This document shows positions 21,533-31,607 of a stretch of 64,000 nucleotides of DNA, in pieces. Made by a program: the position numbers and the translations under genes. Source of the DNA: Bufo bufo (taxonomy: Eukaryota > Chordata > Amphibia > Anura > Bufonidae); contig NC_053392.1 of assembly GCF_905171765.1 (NCBI RefSeq), positions 445,312,837 to 445,376,836 of the forward strand, written 5' to 3'. Position 1 is the first letter of the stretch, and every line of letters begins with the position of its first letter. The notes under the pieces are model-generated. The model saw nothing but the letters and a program-made list of their open reading frames with translations, ran no database searches and was not told the DNA's origin.

Positions 21533-22261
21533 ACAAAATAACTTGAGCAGCTACAGCAATAGCCACAGATTTAGCTGAATATAAATTCGAGGCCTATTAT
21601 TTAGGCGCTGGGTGACAGGTATACGTTTACGGACAGAATTAGACTTGGATATGCACAGTAGCGTGTGTGTAAAGTTATTGAGAATGACCCTATCAGCACC
21701 TTGAATCTAATAGACCCTTTTAGGGATAGATTTAAAGTAGGCCTGATACAGCAGAAACCACTAATTTAGAAAATTGCTAGGTTGGGAATTGTATTTCAAC
21801 CCAGAACAAAAACTGTGCTTTGACGGACACAAAATAACTTGAGCAGCTAAGGCAATAGCCACAGATTTAGCTGAATATAAATTTGAGGCCTATTATTTAG
21901 GCGCTGGGTGACAGGTATACGTTTACGGACAGAATTAGACTTGGATATGCATAGTAGCGTGTGTGTGAAGTTATTGAAAATGACCCTATCAGCACCTTGA
22001 ATCTAATATACCCTTTTAGGGATGGATTTAAAGTAGGCCTGATACAGCAGAAACCACTAATTTAGAAAATTGCTAGGTTGGGAATTGTATTTCAACCCAG
22101 AACAAAAACTGTGCTTTGACGGACACAAAATAACTTGAGCAGCTAAGGCAATAGCCACAGATTTAGCTGAATATAAATTTGAGGCCTATTATTTAGGCGC
22201 TGGGTGACAGGTATACGTTTACGGACAGAATTAGACTTGGATATGCACAGTAGCGTGTGTA
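21533..22261. repeat. 296-bp tandem array, right part (about 2.5 units)
   Basis: Resumes after the Penelope-like element with the duplicated ACAAAATAACTTGA. Anchors GAGGCCTATTATTTAGG lie near 21590, 21885 and 22181. It breaks inside a unit after CAGTAGCGTGTGT at about 22261, where the next insertion starts. Confidence 0.9.
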
Positions 22262-23908
22262 AAGCACCAAAAAACAACTGTATCATAAATATCTCGCATG
22301 GAGTTATTCGTATTATCACCTACACAGCTCAAAGAGCAACCACACAGAGAGCAATTCTAATTAATTATTCTTTATTGGATATCCAAAACATAAGATGATA
22401 TATCAGTTAAAACATATACAAAAACAGCACATACTGGGAACACAACGGTGTTACAATAAATGTATAAAAACAGAGTAAGCTCCAAACCAATAAGGGACTA
22501 GTATCCCCCCATACACAATGAAGCAGTATCAACTTGGTGGGGCGCATATAGCGATAATAGCATCCAGAGCATACATACACAAACACTCCAAACATTTAAG
22601 GGAGTGTAAGCCTGGGTGCCGCCCACACCAAGCAGAGACTGCAAGGGAAGAGGGGGGGGAGAAAACACAGTTTAAAGTGCAAGTGCAATGAATACCTACT
22701 GACCCTGGTCTGAAACAGCCGCCAGACGATCGTTTCGCAAAATGCTTTCTCTTGGGGCCTACTGAACTACTTCATACTGGTCTCCTATATACTCCTGACA
22801 TCTAAATTCAACCAATCAACACACACCTACCCAGCTTTCCATAATTGAGCAGATCAGCTACTCCTGGCAGCGGGGAAAATGCCCAACCAATAGTCAGTCG
22901 TGTTCAGTCTCGTCATCAGTCACCTGACCTCAAAATATTGGCACCGCCCACCTATCTCTCCGGACCGTATTGCAGCACCATTCGATCCTGAGCATCAGCC
23001 ACTATTGTTTCTTTTTTCCTACTATACCTCCGTATCGCTCCTCAAGATTATATATTATATATTAGATCACAGGTAGCGCTCGGATGATCACATACCGTAA
23101 CGCGATCCGCATCATGACTCGGTCACACAAGCCAGCGGCGCCAGAGAGTGACGTCACCCCCTGTACTAACGCCGTACTCCCACGGCATCCTCGTTTCCTA
23201 GCAACCGAGTCACGAGGCGGGTCACATGATCAGACCAGCGGCATCTAAGATCTTCAATGTTATTGTTACAAAACGTCTACTGAGAAGACCAGGGTCCATA
23301 TCTTATAGCATGTTGTCATCACTCTCTGCTATATATATGTAAACAAATAAATATAATAATAATGACACAAATAAAAATAAAAATAAAAATAAATATACGT
23401 ATAAATGGTTGGGTATTCTATATAATGCATGAGATTGGAGCATATATCTCTCCAAGTAGTGAAAGTGGCCCGTGCACATACAATTTGATAATATACCTAA
23501 TATTGTAAATATATAAAAATTACATTAATTATATATAGAACAATTACTACAATATCCCACATAATATAACAATTACAATACAATGCTTAAAGTGCTATAG
23601 TGTTGATTACATCATATTAATAGGAACACCGCCAAAAAGGCAGTGCATGTATAGTTTTTGGAAGTCGATTATTTATCTACCATCATCAAATATTCAACAT
23701 GGAAGTATCCCGACACCAGGACCATTAAGTTAATACATAGGATCCAATTGATCACCTGTAGACCCATACCTCAAATAACTACTAAAGGTCCAGATGTGTT
23801 CCGATACCACCAATTATAAAAGTGCAAGTGCATGTGCTCACTTGCACTTATTTTTCTTTGAGCACATGCACTTGCACTTTTATAATTGGTGGTATCGGAA
23901 CACATCTA
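22262..23908 (-). mobile_element. Penelope-type fragment between the hAT-2 array and its 5' TIR
   Basis: No coding domain is seen. On the minus strand it ends in AT-rich sequence with AATAAAGAATAATT near 22375. It contains a small stem (GCA/TGC) followed by GAAACGATCG near 22725-22735, resembling Penelope-like termini. The other end is a 48-bp-arm foldback (23792-23907). It replaces the promoter-proximal part of hAT-2 that hAT-3 retains. Assignment rests on these structural signs only. Confidence 0.5.
23792..23907. repeat. Foldback with about 48-bp arms
   Basis: AGATGTGTTCCGATACC...GCATGTGCTC is followed by a loop of about 20 bases and its inverted copy ending GGAACACATCT. The arms are essentially perfect. 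It abuts the 5' TIR of hAT-2. Confidence 0.9.
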
Positions 23909-23910
23909 TA

Positions 23911-23933
23911 CAGTTCGGGTTCGCTCATCCCTA
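23911..23933. repeat. 5' TIR of hAT-2
   Basis: Reverse complement reads TAGGGATGAGCGAACCCGAA, which matches the hAT-3 TIR at 29029 and the left end at 8186. The 8-bp target duplication GTCAGGAA follows immediately. Confidence 0.85.
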
Positions 23934-23941
23934 GTCAGGAA

Positions 23942-24852
23942 CGTACGCAAGAAACAGGTGAGGGTTACATTAGCTAGTTACAAACCAATGTAGATGTAGT
24001 CAATTACACATGGGAGCTGGGTAAAGAGAGGGTATCGTCATCACCAGGGGACGAGGGTGGAAGCGTTGCCATGAGACATCAGCGTGGAAGGAGTGGGAGA
24101 TCTGGTGGAGGGATACATCTGATCATTGGGACAATGTTGCTGAAAACTGGTTTAAAATTAAAGAATATTGGAGAGAACGGGTGCAGGGACAGTGCAGGGA
24201 GACTGTTTTGAGACTGTAGGAGACAGTAGGGAGACTGCAGGTTGAGTGTATTGCCGTGTGCAGCACGTTCTACTGTACCTACAACTAAGAGTTAATCCGA
24301 TATGTTAGTGAAACAGTTATGTTGCTTCCGTCTTCCAGGATAGTGTAATATTCCACCCTGTTGAACTGTGCAGTGGAGCCAATTTTTTCATAGAAAATGC
24401 ATTCTGTTAGCTGTTATGTTACATAGTATCAATATTAACCCACAGTTAAATATTTTGCCCTGTTCAATTGTGCAGTGGAGCGAAATTTATCATAGTGAAT
24501 GGCTTCTGTTAGCTGTTGTATAGTTACATAGCATCAGTATTAGACGACGATTAAAAGCTATATACACCTTTGGAAGCAATTGTTTATGATTGCATTTTAC
24601 TTATTTTTGGCTATAAATCATATTTTCAATTGGCCTTTATTAAAAATATTGAGCCATTCTGTTACAAAGGGTTAACTGTTTTTCTAACTGTGTAACTGGT
24701 ATTTTCACTTTGTTGTTCAAATACTTTTTTTGAAATGATCCAATAAAAAGGACATTATATAACAACGCCGAAGTATATCAAGTTGCAGGCATGGTACAAC
24801 ATTGTATACATTAGAAAATTTCAGAATAAAATGTAAGAGTATGCATAACATA
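23942..24852. other. Remainder of hAT-4 and unassigned sequence
   Basis: The first roughly 200 bp continue the hAT-4 sequence cut at 8185. The rest is unrecognised. 24355-24570 holds two diverged copies of a roughly 115-bp unit (CCCTGTTGAACTGTGCAGTGG and CCCTGTTCAATTGTGCAGTGG, then TTCTGTTAGCTGTT). I see no supported reading frame. Confidence 0.5.
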
Positions 24853-26415
24853 CAGGGAGTGCAGAATTATTAGGCAAGTTGTATTTTTGAGGATTAATTT
24901 TATTATTGAACAACAACCATGTTCTCAATGAACCCAAAAAACTCATTAATATCAAAGCTGAATATTTTTGGAAGTAGTTTTTAGTTTGTTTTTAGTTTTA
25001 GCTATTTTAGGGGGATATCTGTGTGTGCAGGTGACTATTACTGTGCATAATTATTAGGCAACTTAACAAAAAACAAATATATACCCATTTCAATTATTTA
25101 TTTTTACCAGTGAAACCAATATAACATCTCAACATTCACAAATATACATTTCTGACATTCAAAAACAAAACAAAAACAAATCAGTGACCAATATAGCCAC
25201 CTTTCTTTGCAAGGACACTCAAAAGCCTGCCATCCATGGATTCTGTCAGTGTTTTGATCTGTTCACCATCAACATTGCGTGCAGCAGCAGCCACAGCCTC
25301 CCTGACACTGTTCAGAGAGGTGTACTGTTTTCCCTCCTTGTAAATCTCACATTTGATGATGGACCACAGGTTCTCAATGGAGTTCAGATCAGGTGAACAA
25401 GGAGGCCATGTCATTAGATTTTCTTCTTTTATACCCTTTCATGCCAGCCACGCTGTGGAGTACTTGGACGCGTGTGATGGAGCATTGTCCTGCATGAAAA
25501 TCATGTTTTTCTTGAAGGATGCAGACTTCTTCCTGTACCACTGCTTAAAGAAGGTGTCTTCCAGAAACTGGCAGTAGGACTGGGAGTTGAGCTTGACTCC
25601 ATCCTCAACCCGAAAAGGCCTCACAAGCTCATCTTTGATGATACCAGCCCAAACCAGTACTCCACCTCCACCTTGCTGGCGTCTGAGTCGGACTGGAGCT
25701 CTCTGCCCTTTAACAATCCAGCCACGGGCCCATCCATCTGGCCCATCAAGACTCACTCTCATTTCATCAGTCCATAAAACCTTAGAAAAATCAGTCTTGA
25801 GATATTTCTTGGCCCAGTCTTGACGTTTCAGCTTGTGTGTCTTGTTCAGTGGTGGTCGTCTTTCAGCCTTTCTTACCTTGGCCATGTCTCTGAGTATTGC
25901 ACACCTTGTGCTTTTGGGCACTCCAGTGATGTTGCAGCTCTGAAATATGGCCAAACTGGTGGCAAATGGCATCTTGGCAGCTGCACGCTTGACTTTTCTC
26001 AGTTCATGGGCAGTTATTTTGCGCCTTGGTTTTTCCACACGCTTCTTGCGACCCTGTTGACTATTTTGAATGAAACGCTTGATTGTTCGATGATCACGCT
26101 TCAGAAGCTTTGCAATTTTAAGAGTGCTGCATCCCTCTGCAAGATATCTCACTATTTTTGACTTTTCTGAGCCTGTCAAGTCCTTCTTTTGACCCATTTT
26201 TCCAAAGGAAAGGAAGTTGCCTAATAATTATGCACACCTAATATAGGGTGTTGATGTCATTAGACCACACCCCTTCTCATTACAGAGATGCACATCACCT
26301 AATATGCTTAATTGGTAGTAGGCTTTCGAGCCTATACAGCTTGGAGTAAGACAACATGCATAAAGAGGATGATGTGGTCAAAATACTCATTTGCCTAATA
26401 ATTCTGCACGCAGTG
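24853..26415 (-). mobile_element. Tc1-like DD37E element, copy 1 (1563 bp)
   Basis: TIRs CAGGGAGTGCAGAATTATTA (left) and, inverted, CACTGCGTGCAGAATTATTA (right) are flanked by TA on both sides (24851-24852 and 26416-26417). It has the same length and orientation as the copy at 56901-58463. Confidence 0.92.
25181..26197 (-). pseudogene. Tc1-like transposase, copy 1 (one nonsense codon)
   Basis: One frame of 338 codons starts MGQKKDLTGSEKSK. The bipartite helix-turn-helix region occupies about residues 1-120. Catalytic residues are in LWTDEMRVSLDGPDG (first D), FMQDNAPSHASK (second D) and SPDLNSIENLW (E). The second D and the E are separated by 37 residues, so this is a DD37E enzyme, a spacing described for TRT-type Tc1-like elements. 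AGA has become TGA at about 25437 (A-W-L-A-stop), which truncates the protein before the final catalytic E. Otherwise the copy differs from copy 2 at few sites. The enzyme would cut at the TIRs and insert at TA. Confidence 0.93.
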
Positions 26416-26417
26416 TA

Positions 26418-26591
26418 TATGAGGTATACTCAAGATCATCGTACAGGAGAAGAATATGAAAACATAAGACCGTACAGTTTGGTGAGTGTGGGGGGGGGGG
26501 GGGGGGGGAGAGGAGGGGAAGGTACTTCCTGGCACATTTTATCTCCCAAAACGGAAAAAAAAAACTGAAATAATAAGGTCAAAAGTCAGTC
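26418..26591. other. L1 3' UTR-like sequence
   Basis: The stretch contains a G-rich run (about 26489-26520), which on the minus strand is a C-rich tract like the one downstream of the other L1 at 63258-63300. No gene. Confidence 0.45.
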
Positions 26592-26754
26592 TTATGTTTG
26601 AACATCGACCAGACCCAACCAATTGCGAAAGGCTTGCGAACCCTTAAATAGGATGCAAGGAGTCAAAATCTTAAGGTATTTCTCAGTTACCCCCTCATCT
26701 TCTGCTGTGAGTTCCTTCATTCTGTGGATCAGCTCAAATGTGCCTAACCATTCT
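26592..26754 (-). pseudogene. Tx1-like L1 ORF2, C-terminal end
   Basis: The minus-strand frame reads REWLGTFELIHRMKELTAED...YLKILTPCILFKGSQAF and ends LGLVDVQT before a stop at 26592. It resembles the C-terminal tail of frog L1 ORF2 proteins. Upstream it is cut by the hAT-type element at 26763. Beyond that insertion the sequence continues as HLVVPRYWKSSCTPLL, matching the C-terminal region seen in the other L1 (LIPRYWNPPKK at about 63000). Remnant only. Confidence 0.6.
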
Positions 26755-26762
26755 CTAAGGAG

Positions 26763-28413
26763 CAGGGCCGTCTTTACCAAGGGGCAAAAGGGGCAGCTGC
26801 CCCGGGCCCAGTTGCTCCTGGGGGGCCCAAGGCAGCTGCCTCTTGAGCCCTGCTAGCCACTGCCCCGGGTGTCAAGCTGTCAGCTACACAGGGGTGCTGC
26901 CGTGCCTGCCTGCACTGAGTCCAGGCATCATGATCGTACTGTGTTAAAGTTGTGTGTGATCACTTCAGGACCTTAATGACATCATCACCATGTGACCAGT
27001 AACCTAGCAATTACTGGTCACATGGCTATGAGGTCATCACAGGTCCTACCAGGAGTGTTGCTGTGGAGCTTTTTTGTGTGAACATTACATAAGAAAAAGG
27101 TGACAGGGGCTGTTATGTTAATATACTGTAAACTACTGTATAGTGGTGGGCTGTATACTGTGTGGGGGCCTGTATACTGTGGGTGGCCTGTATATTGTGT
27201 AGGGGCCTGTATACTGTGTGGTGGGCTGTATACTGTGTGGTGGGCTGTATATTGTGTGGGGGCCTGTATACTGTGGGGGGGGGCTCTATACTGTGTGGTG
27301 GGCTGTATACTGTGTGGTGGGCTGTATACTGTGTGGGGGCCTGTATACTGTGGGGGGGGGGCTCTATACTGTGTGGTGGGCTGTATACTGTGTGGTGGGC
27401 TGTATACTGTGTGGGGGCCTGTATACTGTGGGGGCTCTGTATATTGTGTGGGGGCCTGTATACTGTGGGGGGGGCTGTATACTGTGTGGTGGGCTGTATA
27501 CTGTGTGGTGGGCTGTATACTTTGTGGGGGCCTGTATACTGTGGGGGGGCCTGTATACTGTGGGGGCTGTATACTGTGTGGTGGGCTGTATACTGTGTGG
27601 GGGGCTGTATACTGTGTGGGGGGCCTGTATAGTGTGGGGGCTGTATACTGTGTGGGGGCTGTATACTGTGTGGGGGCCTGTATACTGTGTGGGGGCCTGT
27701 ATACTGTGGGGGGCCTGTATACTGTGGGGGCCTGTATACTGTGGGGGGGGGGCTGTATAGTGTGGGGGGCCTGTATAGTGTGGGGGGGCCTGTATAGTGG
27801 GGGGGCCTGTATAGTGTGGGGGGCTATACTGCTGTACTGTATACTGTGGGGGTCTGTATACTGTATACTGTGGGTGCGGTATAGTGTGAAGTGCTATACT
27901 GCTGTACTGTATAGTGTATAGTTTGGGGTGCTGTATACAGTGAGGTGTTGTATACTGTGAGGTGCTGTATACTGTGGGCTGCTATACTGCTCTAATATAT
28001 ACTGTAGGGTACTGTATACTGTAGGGTGCTATACTGCATACTGTGGGTTGCTGTATACTATAGGGTGCTATACTGTATACTGTGGGTTGCTGTATACAAT
28101 AGGGTGCTATACTGCATACTGTGGGGTGCTGGGGTGCACTGTAACACTAGGGTGAGCCGAGCCCTGGTCTCCTTCCTGCAGAGCGGTGCCCACTTCCAGC
28201 CTGAGCCCAGCTGCCCAGAGCACTGATCCTGACCCGCTGGAGTCTTCAGAACTGTAAGTATTTACAGTCATTCACTGTACTCTACCAGATGTGTGGATTT
28301 TTTGTGTGTGTGTTGTGGTGGAGGGCGTGATTGCCTAAGGTGTGGGAAGGCGGGATCCAGGGGGCCCAAGTAAATTTTTGCCCAGGGTCCAATCAATATT
28401 AAAGACGGCCCTG
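26763..28413. mobile_element. Non-autonomous hAT-type element with 8-bp target duplication
   Basis: Ends are CAGGGCCGTCTTTA and TTAAAGACGGCCCTG, perfect short inverted repeats. The flanking 8-mer CTAAGGAG is duplicated (26755-26762 and 28414-28421). There is no transposase. Subterminal GGGGCAGCTGCCCCGGGCCC is palindromic. About 1 kb of the interior is minisatellite. It interrupts an L1 remnant. Confidence 0.9.
27123..28140. repeat. Minisatellite of 18-20 bp units (GGGCCTGTATACTGTGTG)
   Basis: More than 40 units of the type CTGTATACTGTGTGGGGGC run for 1 kb, with unit changes (GTGG versus GGGG, and shorter TA-rich units from about 27830). Every frame stays open for long stretches because the repeat lacks stops. 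The apparent 273-codon protein is not real. Confidence 0.95.
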
Positions 28414-28421
28414 CTAAGGAG

Positions 28422-29028
28422 TGGTGTACAGGAGGACTTCCAATATCTGGGTACAACCAGGTGAGCGGCCTGTTGAAAAATTCTTAGGAAGCCCTTTTTC
28501 AGGGTGGGAATGGATCCTGGGAGAATGGAAAGAACAGCTTCCTCAAGGGTCCAATGTGAAACACTTCCACTCATCTAGTTGTACAGATCATTCAGGGCCC
28601 TCCAGAAGGGTGCAACACGAACACACTGCCACTTAACATCTGCCACACAGACAGGATCTTTGAGGATGTTGTCATTCAGCTTCCAAGAGCTCCTGGGATG
28701 GATAGGGTCCCCTAACCCCAAGGAGACCCAGATGAGGGAGTGGTCAGAGAAGAGAATTGGTTCAATGCCTGCTGCAGGGGACATATCAAGGAGTGAATGT
28801 GAAATAAAGAGGTAGTCAATTCGGTGATATCAGTTGTTAGTGGTGGAAAAAAAATGTGAAATCTTTTGTGATGGGAGAAAGAATACGCCAAATATCCACC
28901 AGTCTCAGGGACTGCAGGTGTCTCCGAAGTCTGCGGCCCGCCCCAGCAGACATAGAGGACCTACCAGTTGATGTATTTAATGCGGCATCCAAAGGAAGGT
29001 TAATATCGCCCCCTAAAATGATCGGGAG
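28422..29028 (-). pseudogene. Tx1-like L1 ORF2, endonuclease-domain remnant
   Basis: Reading leftward from 29028: LPIILGGDINLPLDAAL (the GGDxN endonuclease motif), then LRRHLQSLRLVDIWR. After a frameshift come YHRIDYLFISHSLLDMSP and EPILFSDHSLIWVSL (the SDH active-site motif), ending near WRALNDLYN. The reverse transcriptase is missing and the frame runs straight into C-terminal sequence, so about 2 kb was deleted before the hAT-type insertion. hAT-3 interrupts the remnant at 29028. Confidence 0.8.
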
Positions 29029-29582
29029 TAGAGTTGAGTGAACCCGAACTGTAAAGTTCGGGTTCGTACCGAACTTTAGGGTTTTCGGCACCCGGATCCA
29101 AACCCGAACATATACATAAAAGTTCGAGTTCGGTGTTCGGCGATTTTTATGGCGCTTTTTGAAAGGCTGCAAAGCAAGCGTCATACTACTTGCCCCAAAA
29201 GGCCATCAAAGCCATGCCTACTATTGGCATGGCTGTGATTGGCCAACTGCAGCATGTGACCCAACCTCTATTTAAGCTGGAGTCACGTAGCGCCGCCCGT
29301 CACTCTGCTCGGATTAGTGTAGGGAGAGGCTGCAGCTGCTGTGAGGGAGAGATCAGGGAGAAATCTCATCAAGAACTGGTTTATGTACTCAGCGATCTAC
29401 AGAAAAAGTGTTTTGTGGGTGCAGTGCACAATTTTTTTAAGCCTGCCCTGAGCCAACTACTTCTGAAAAGAACTTTATTTTCTTCAGTTAGTCAATATCA
29501 ATACATGATCGGCAGCCATTTTATGCAACGATAGTGCACCAACATAGGCTATCTGCAAGTCCAGAAATACAGCTTTGGCATA
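29029..29582 (+). mobile_element. hAT-3: 5' end (TIR and promoter region)
   Basis: TIR TAGAGTTGAGTGAACCCGAA starts at 29029, preceded by ATCGGGAG as candidate target site. Subterminal TTCGGGTTCG repeats follow. Promoter-like sequence then leads into the first unit of the 95-bp array. The transposase and other end are not in the window. The array to 45273 is probably its 5' region. No matching right end with ATCGGGAG was seen. Confidence 0.7.
29238..29276 (+). promoter_or_regulatory. Putative hAT-3 promoter (CCAAT box and TATA-like box)
   Basis: An inverted CCAAT (ATTGG, 29238-29242) lies about 30 bp upstream of CTATTTAAG (29268-29276). A GC-rich segment with CACTCTGCTCGG follows, suitable for transcription start. 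This region is missing in hAT-2, where it is replaced by the Penelope-type fragment. Confidence 0.45.
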
Positions 29583-31229
29583 CTTGGGTGGGCCATTTAT
29601 ATGGATACACCTTAATAAAATGGGAATGGTTGGTGATATTAACTTTCTGTTTGTGGCACATTAGTATATGTGAGGGGGGAAACTTTTCAAGATGGGTGGT
29701 GACCATGGCGGCCATTTTGAAGTCGGCCATTTTGAATCCAAATTTAGTTTTTTCAATAGGAAGAGGGTCATGTGAGAACATCAAACTTATTGGGAATTTC
29801 ACACGAAAAACAATGGTGTGCTTGGTTTTAAGGTAACTTTATTCTTTCATGAGTTATTTACAAGTTTCTCTTTGTTTACAGACATTGACATGTCGCCGAA
29901 GTTAACACGTGAGGAGCGGATAGAAATTGTGTTGATGTCTGGTGAACGCAGTAACCGGGTCATTGAAGCAGATTTCAATGCAAGACACCCTACGAGACCA
30001 CCCATCTCCCATGCTACAGTTAGCAAACAGCTTGCTAAGTTTTGTGAAACTGGTTCAGTGTTGGATTTGCCAAAATGTGGACGCATGAAATCTGTCTCTA
30101 ATGAAAAAACATCAGTGGCTGTCCTAGCTTCATTCAGAAAGAGCCCACAGCGTAGCACTCGCCGCATGTCACTGGAGAGTGGCATTAGTCGAACATCCCT
30201 TCGGCGGATATTAGCTACTCACAAATGGCACCTTTACAAACTCCAGCTAATGCAGCATCTCAACGAGGATGACCCAGATCAGCGCACTGAATTTGCAGAA
30301 TGGGCAAAACAAAAATTGGAACAGGACCCTCAGTTTACGCAGAAGATTTTGTTCAGTGATGGGGCAAACTTTTATGTGAATGGTGAAGTTAACAAACAAA
30401 ACCACCGCTATTGGTCTGACACTAACCCACATTGGATAGATCCCTCCAAGACTGTTGGAACAAAAAAATTGATGGTATGGTGTGGTATATAGGGTACAAA
30501 GATAGTGGGGCCATTCTTCATCAATGGAAACCTCAAGGCCACTGGATATGCGAAATTGCTACATGATGATGTGTTTCCCTCTTTATGCACTGAAGCTGGC
30601 ACGTTCCCTGAGTTTTTCCAGAAAGATGGTGCACCACCACATTATGGGTGTCAGGTCCGAGCATTCCTAGATTAACAGTTTCCTGGAAAGTGGATTGGTC
30701 GTCGTGGGCCAGTTGAATGGACCCCAAGGTCTCCCGATCTGACACCCTTAGACTTTTATCTTTGCGGTCATCTGAAGGCAATTGTCTATGCTGTGAAGAT
30801 ACGAGATGTGCAGCACCTGAAACTACGGATACTGGAAGCATTTCTCCTGCGGTGTTGCTATCAGTGTGTGAAGAGTGGGAGAAGAGGTTTGCATTGAAAA
30901 TCCTACACAATGGGGAGCACATTGAACACATTTTATAAGTGGTGAGAAACTTGTAAATAACTCATGAAAGAATAAAGTTACGTTAAAACCAAGCACACCA
31001 TTGTTTTTCTTGTGAAATTCCCAATAAGTTTGATGTGTTACATGACCCTCTTCCTATTGAAAAAACAAAAGTTGTATTCAAAATGGCCGACTTCAAAATG
31101 GCCGCCATGGTCACCACCCATCTTGAAAAGTTTCCCCCCTCACATATACTAATGTGCCACAAACAGGAAGTTAATATCACCAACCATTCCCATTTTATTA
31201 AGGTGTATCCATATAAATGGCCCACCCTG
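29583..31229 (+). mobile_element. mariner-superfamily element with about 285-bp TIRs
   Basis: The ends share a long inverted repeat, GGGTGGGCCATTTATATGG onward, about 285 bp (29586-29872 versus 30944-31226) with few differences. Flanking dinucleotides are TA (29581-29582 and 31230-31231), and the outermost base differs by one indel. It lies in the first units of the 95-bp array. Confidence 0.85.
29890..30938 (+). pseudogene. mariner-superfamily transposase (two stops, one frameshift)
   Basis: ATG at 29890 gives MSPKLTREERIEIVLMSGE, with a helix-turn-helix N-terminus (to about residue 120). Catalytic candidates: KILFSDGANFYVNG (first D), FFQKDGAPPHYG (second D) and SPDLTPLDFYLCGHL (third, D). 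By my count 41 residues separate the last two. TAG at about 30490 replaces a W codon (MVWCGI-stop), TAA at about 30674 replaces a Q codon, and a frameshift near 30838 leads to LLSVCEEWEKRFALKILHNG and a stop at 30936. The TIRs overlap little with the coding part. Inactive copy. Confidence 0.85.
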
Positions 31230-31231
31230 TA

Positions 31232-31607
31232 CAGCTTTTTGGTTAGGGTGAAAAAACCCTCTAATATACTGCACATTTGGGATTACACGTGCATAAGTCA
31301 CTGTCACAATTAGGACAGAAATACAGCTTTTTGGTTAGGGTGAAAAAACCCTCTAATATACTGCACATTTGGAATTACACGTGCATAAGTCACTGTCACA
31401 TTTAGGACAGAAATACAGCTTTTTGGTTACTGGGGTGAAAAAACCCTCTAAAATACGGCACATCTGTGATTACACTTGCATAAGTCACTGTCACATTTAG
31501 GCCATAAATACGGATTTGGCATACTGGGGTGAAAAAAGCCTCTAATATACTGCACATCTGTGATTACACGTGTATAAGTCACTGTCACATTTAGGACAGA
31601 AATACAG
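31232..31607. repeat. 95-bp tandem array, first segment (about 4 units)
   Basis: Units read ACAGCTTTTTGGTTACTGGG, GTGAAAAAACCCTCTAATA, TACTGCACATCTGTGATTAC and CGTGCATAAGTCACTGTCAC in turn. One unit has the variant GGCCATAAATACGG...TTTGGCATACTGGGG. The segment lies between the mariner element and the solo LTR. Confidence 0.95.

Larger units (their letters stand above)
8186..23933 (-). mobile_element. hAT-2: hAT transposon with nested insertions, 8-bp target duplication
   Basis: The left TIR starts TAGAGTTGAGCGAAC at 8186. The right end reads GTTCGCTCATCCCTA up to 23933, reverse complement TAGGGATGAGCGAAC. Both ends are flanked by the identical 8-mer GTCAGGAA (8178-8185 and 23934-23941), as expected for hAT insertion. 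In transcription order (minus strand) the element holds a short 5' TIR, a Penelope-type fragment, the 296-bp array (interrupted by a complete Penelope-like element), the transposase, the 145-bp array and the 3' TIR. Without the two retroelement insertions it would be about 7.9 kb. Confidence 0.88.

Noticed and set aside
22204..22595. Short frames across the array and Penelope-type fragment
   Set aside because: They cross an insertion junction and have no recognisable domain.
27100..27921. 273-codon open frame rich in Cys, Gly and Tyr
   Set aside because: Translation of an 18-20 bp minisatellite without stops; three frames are open at once.
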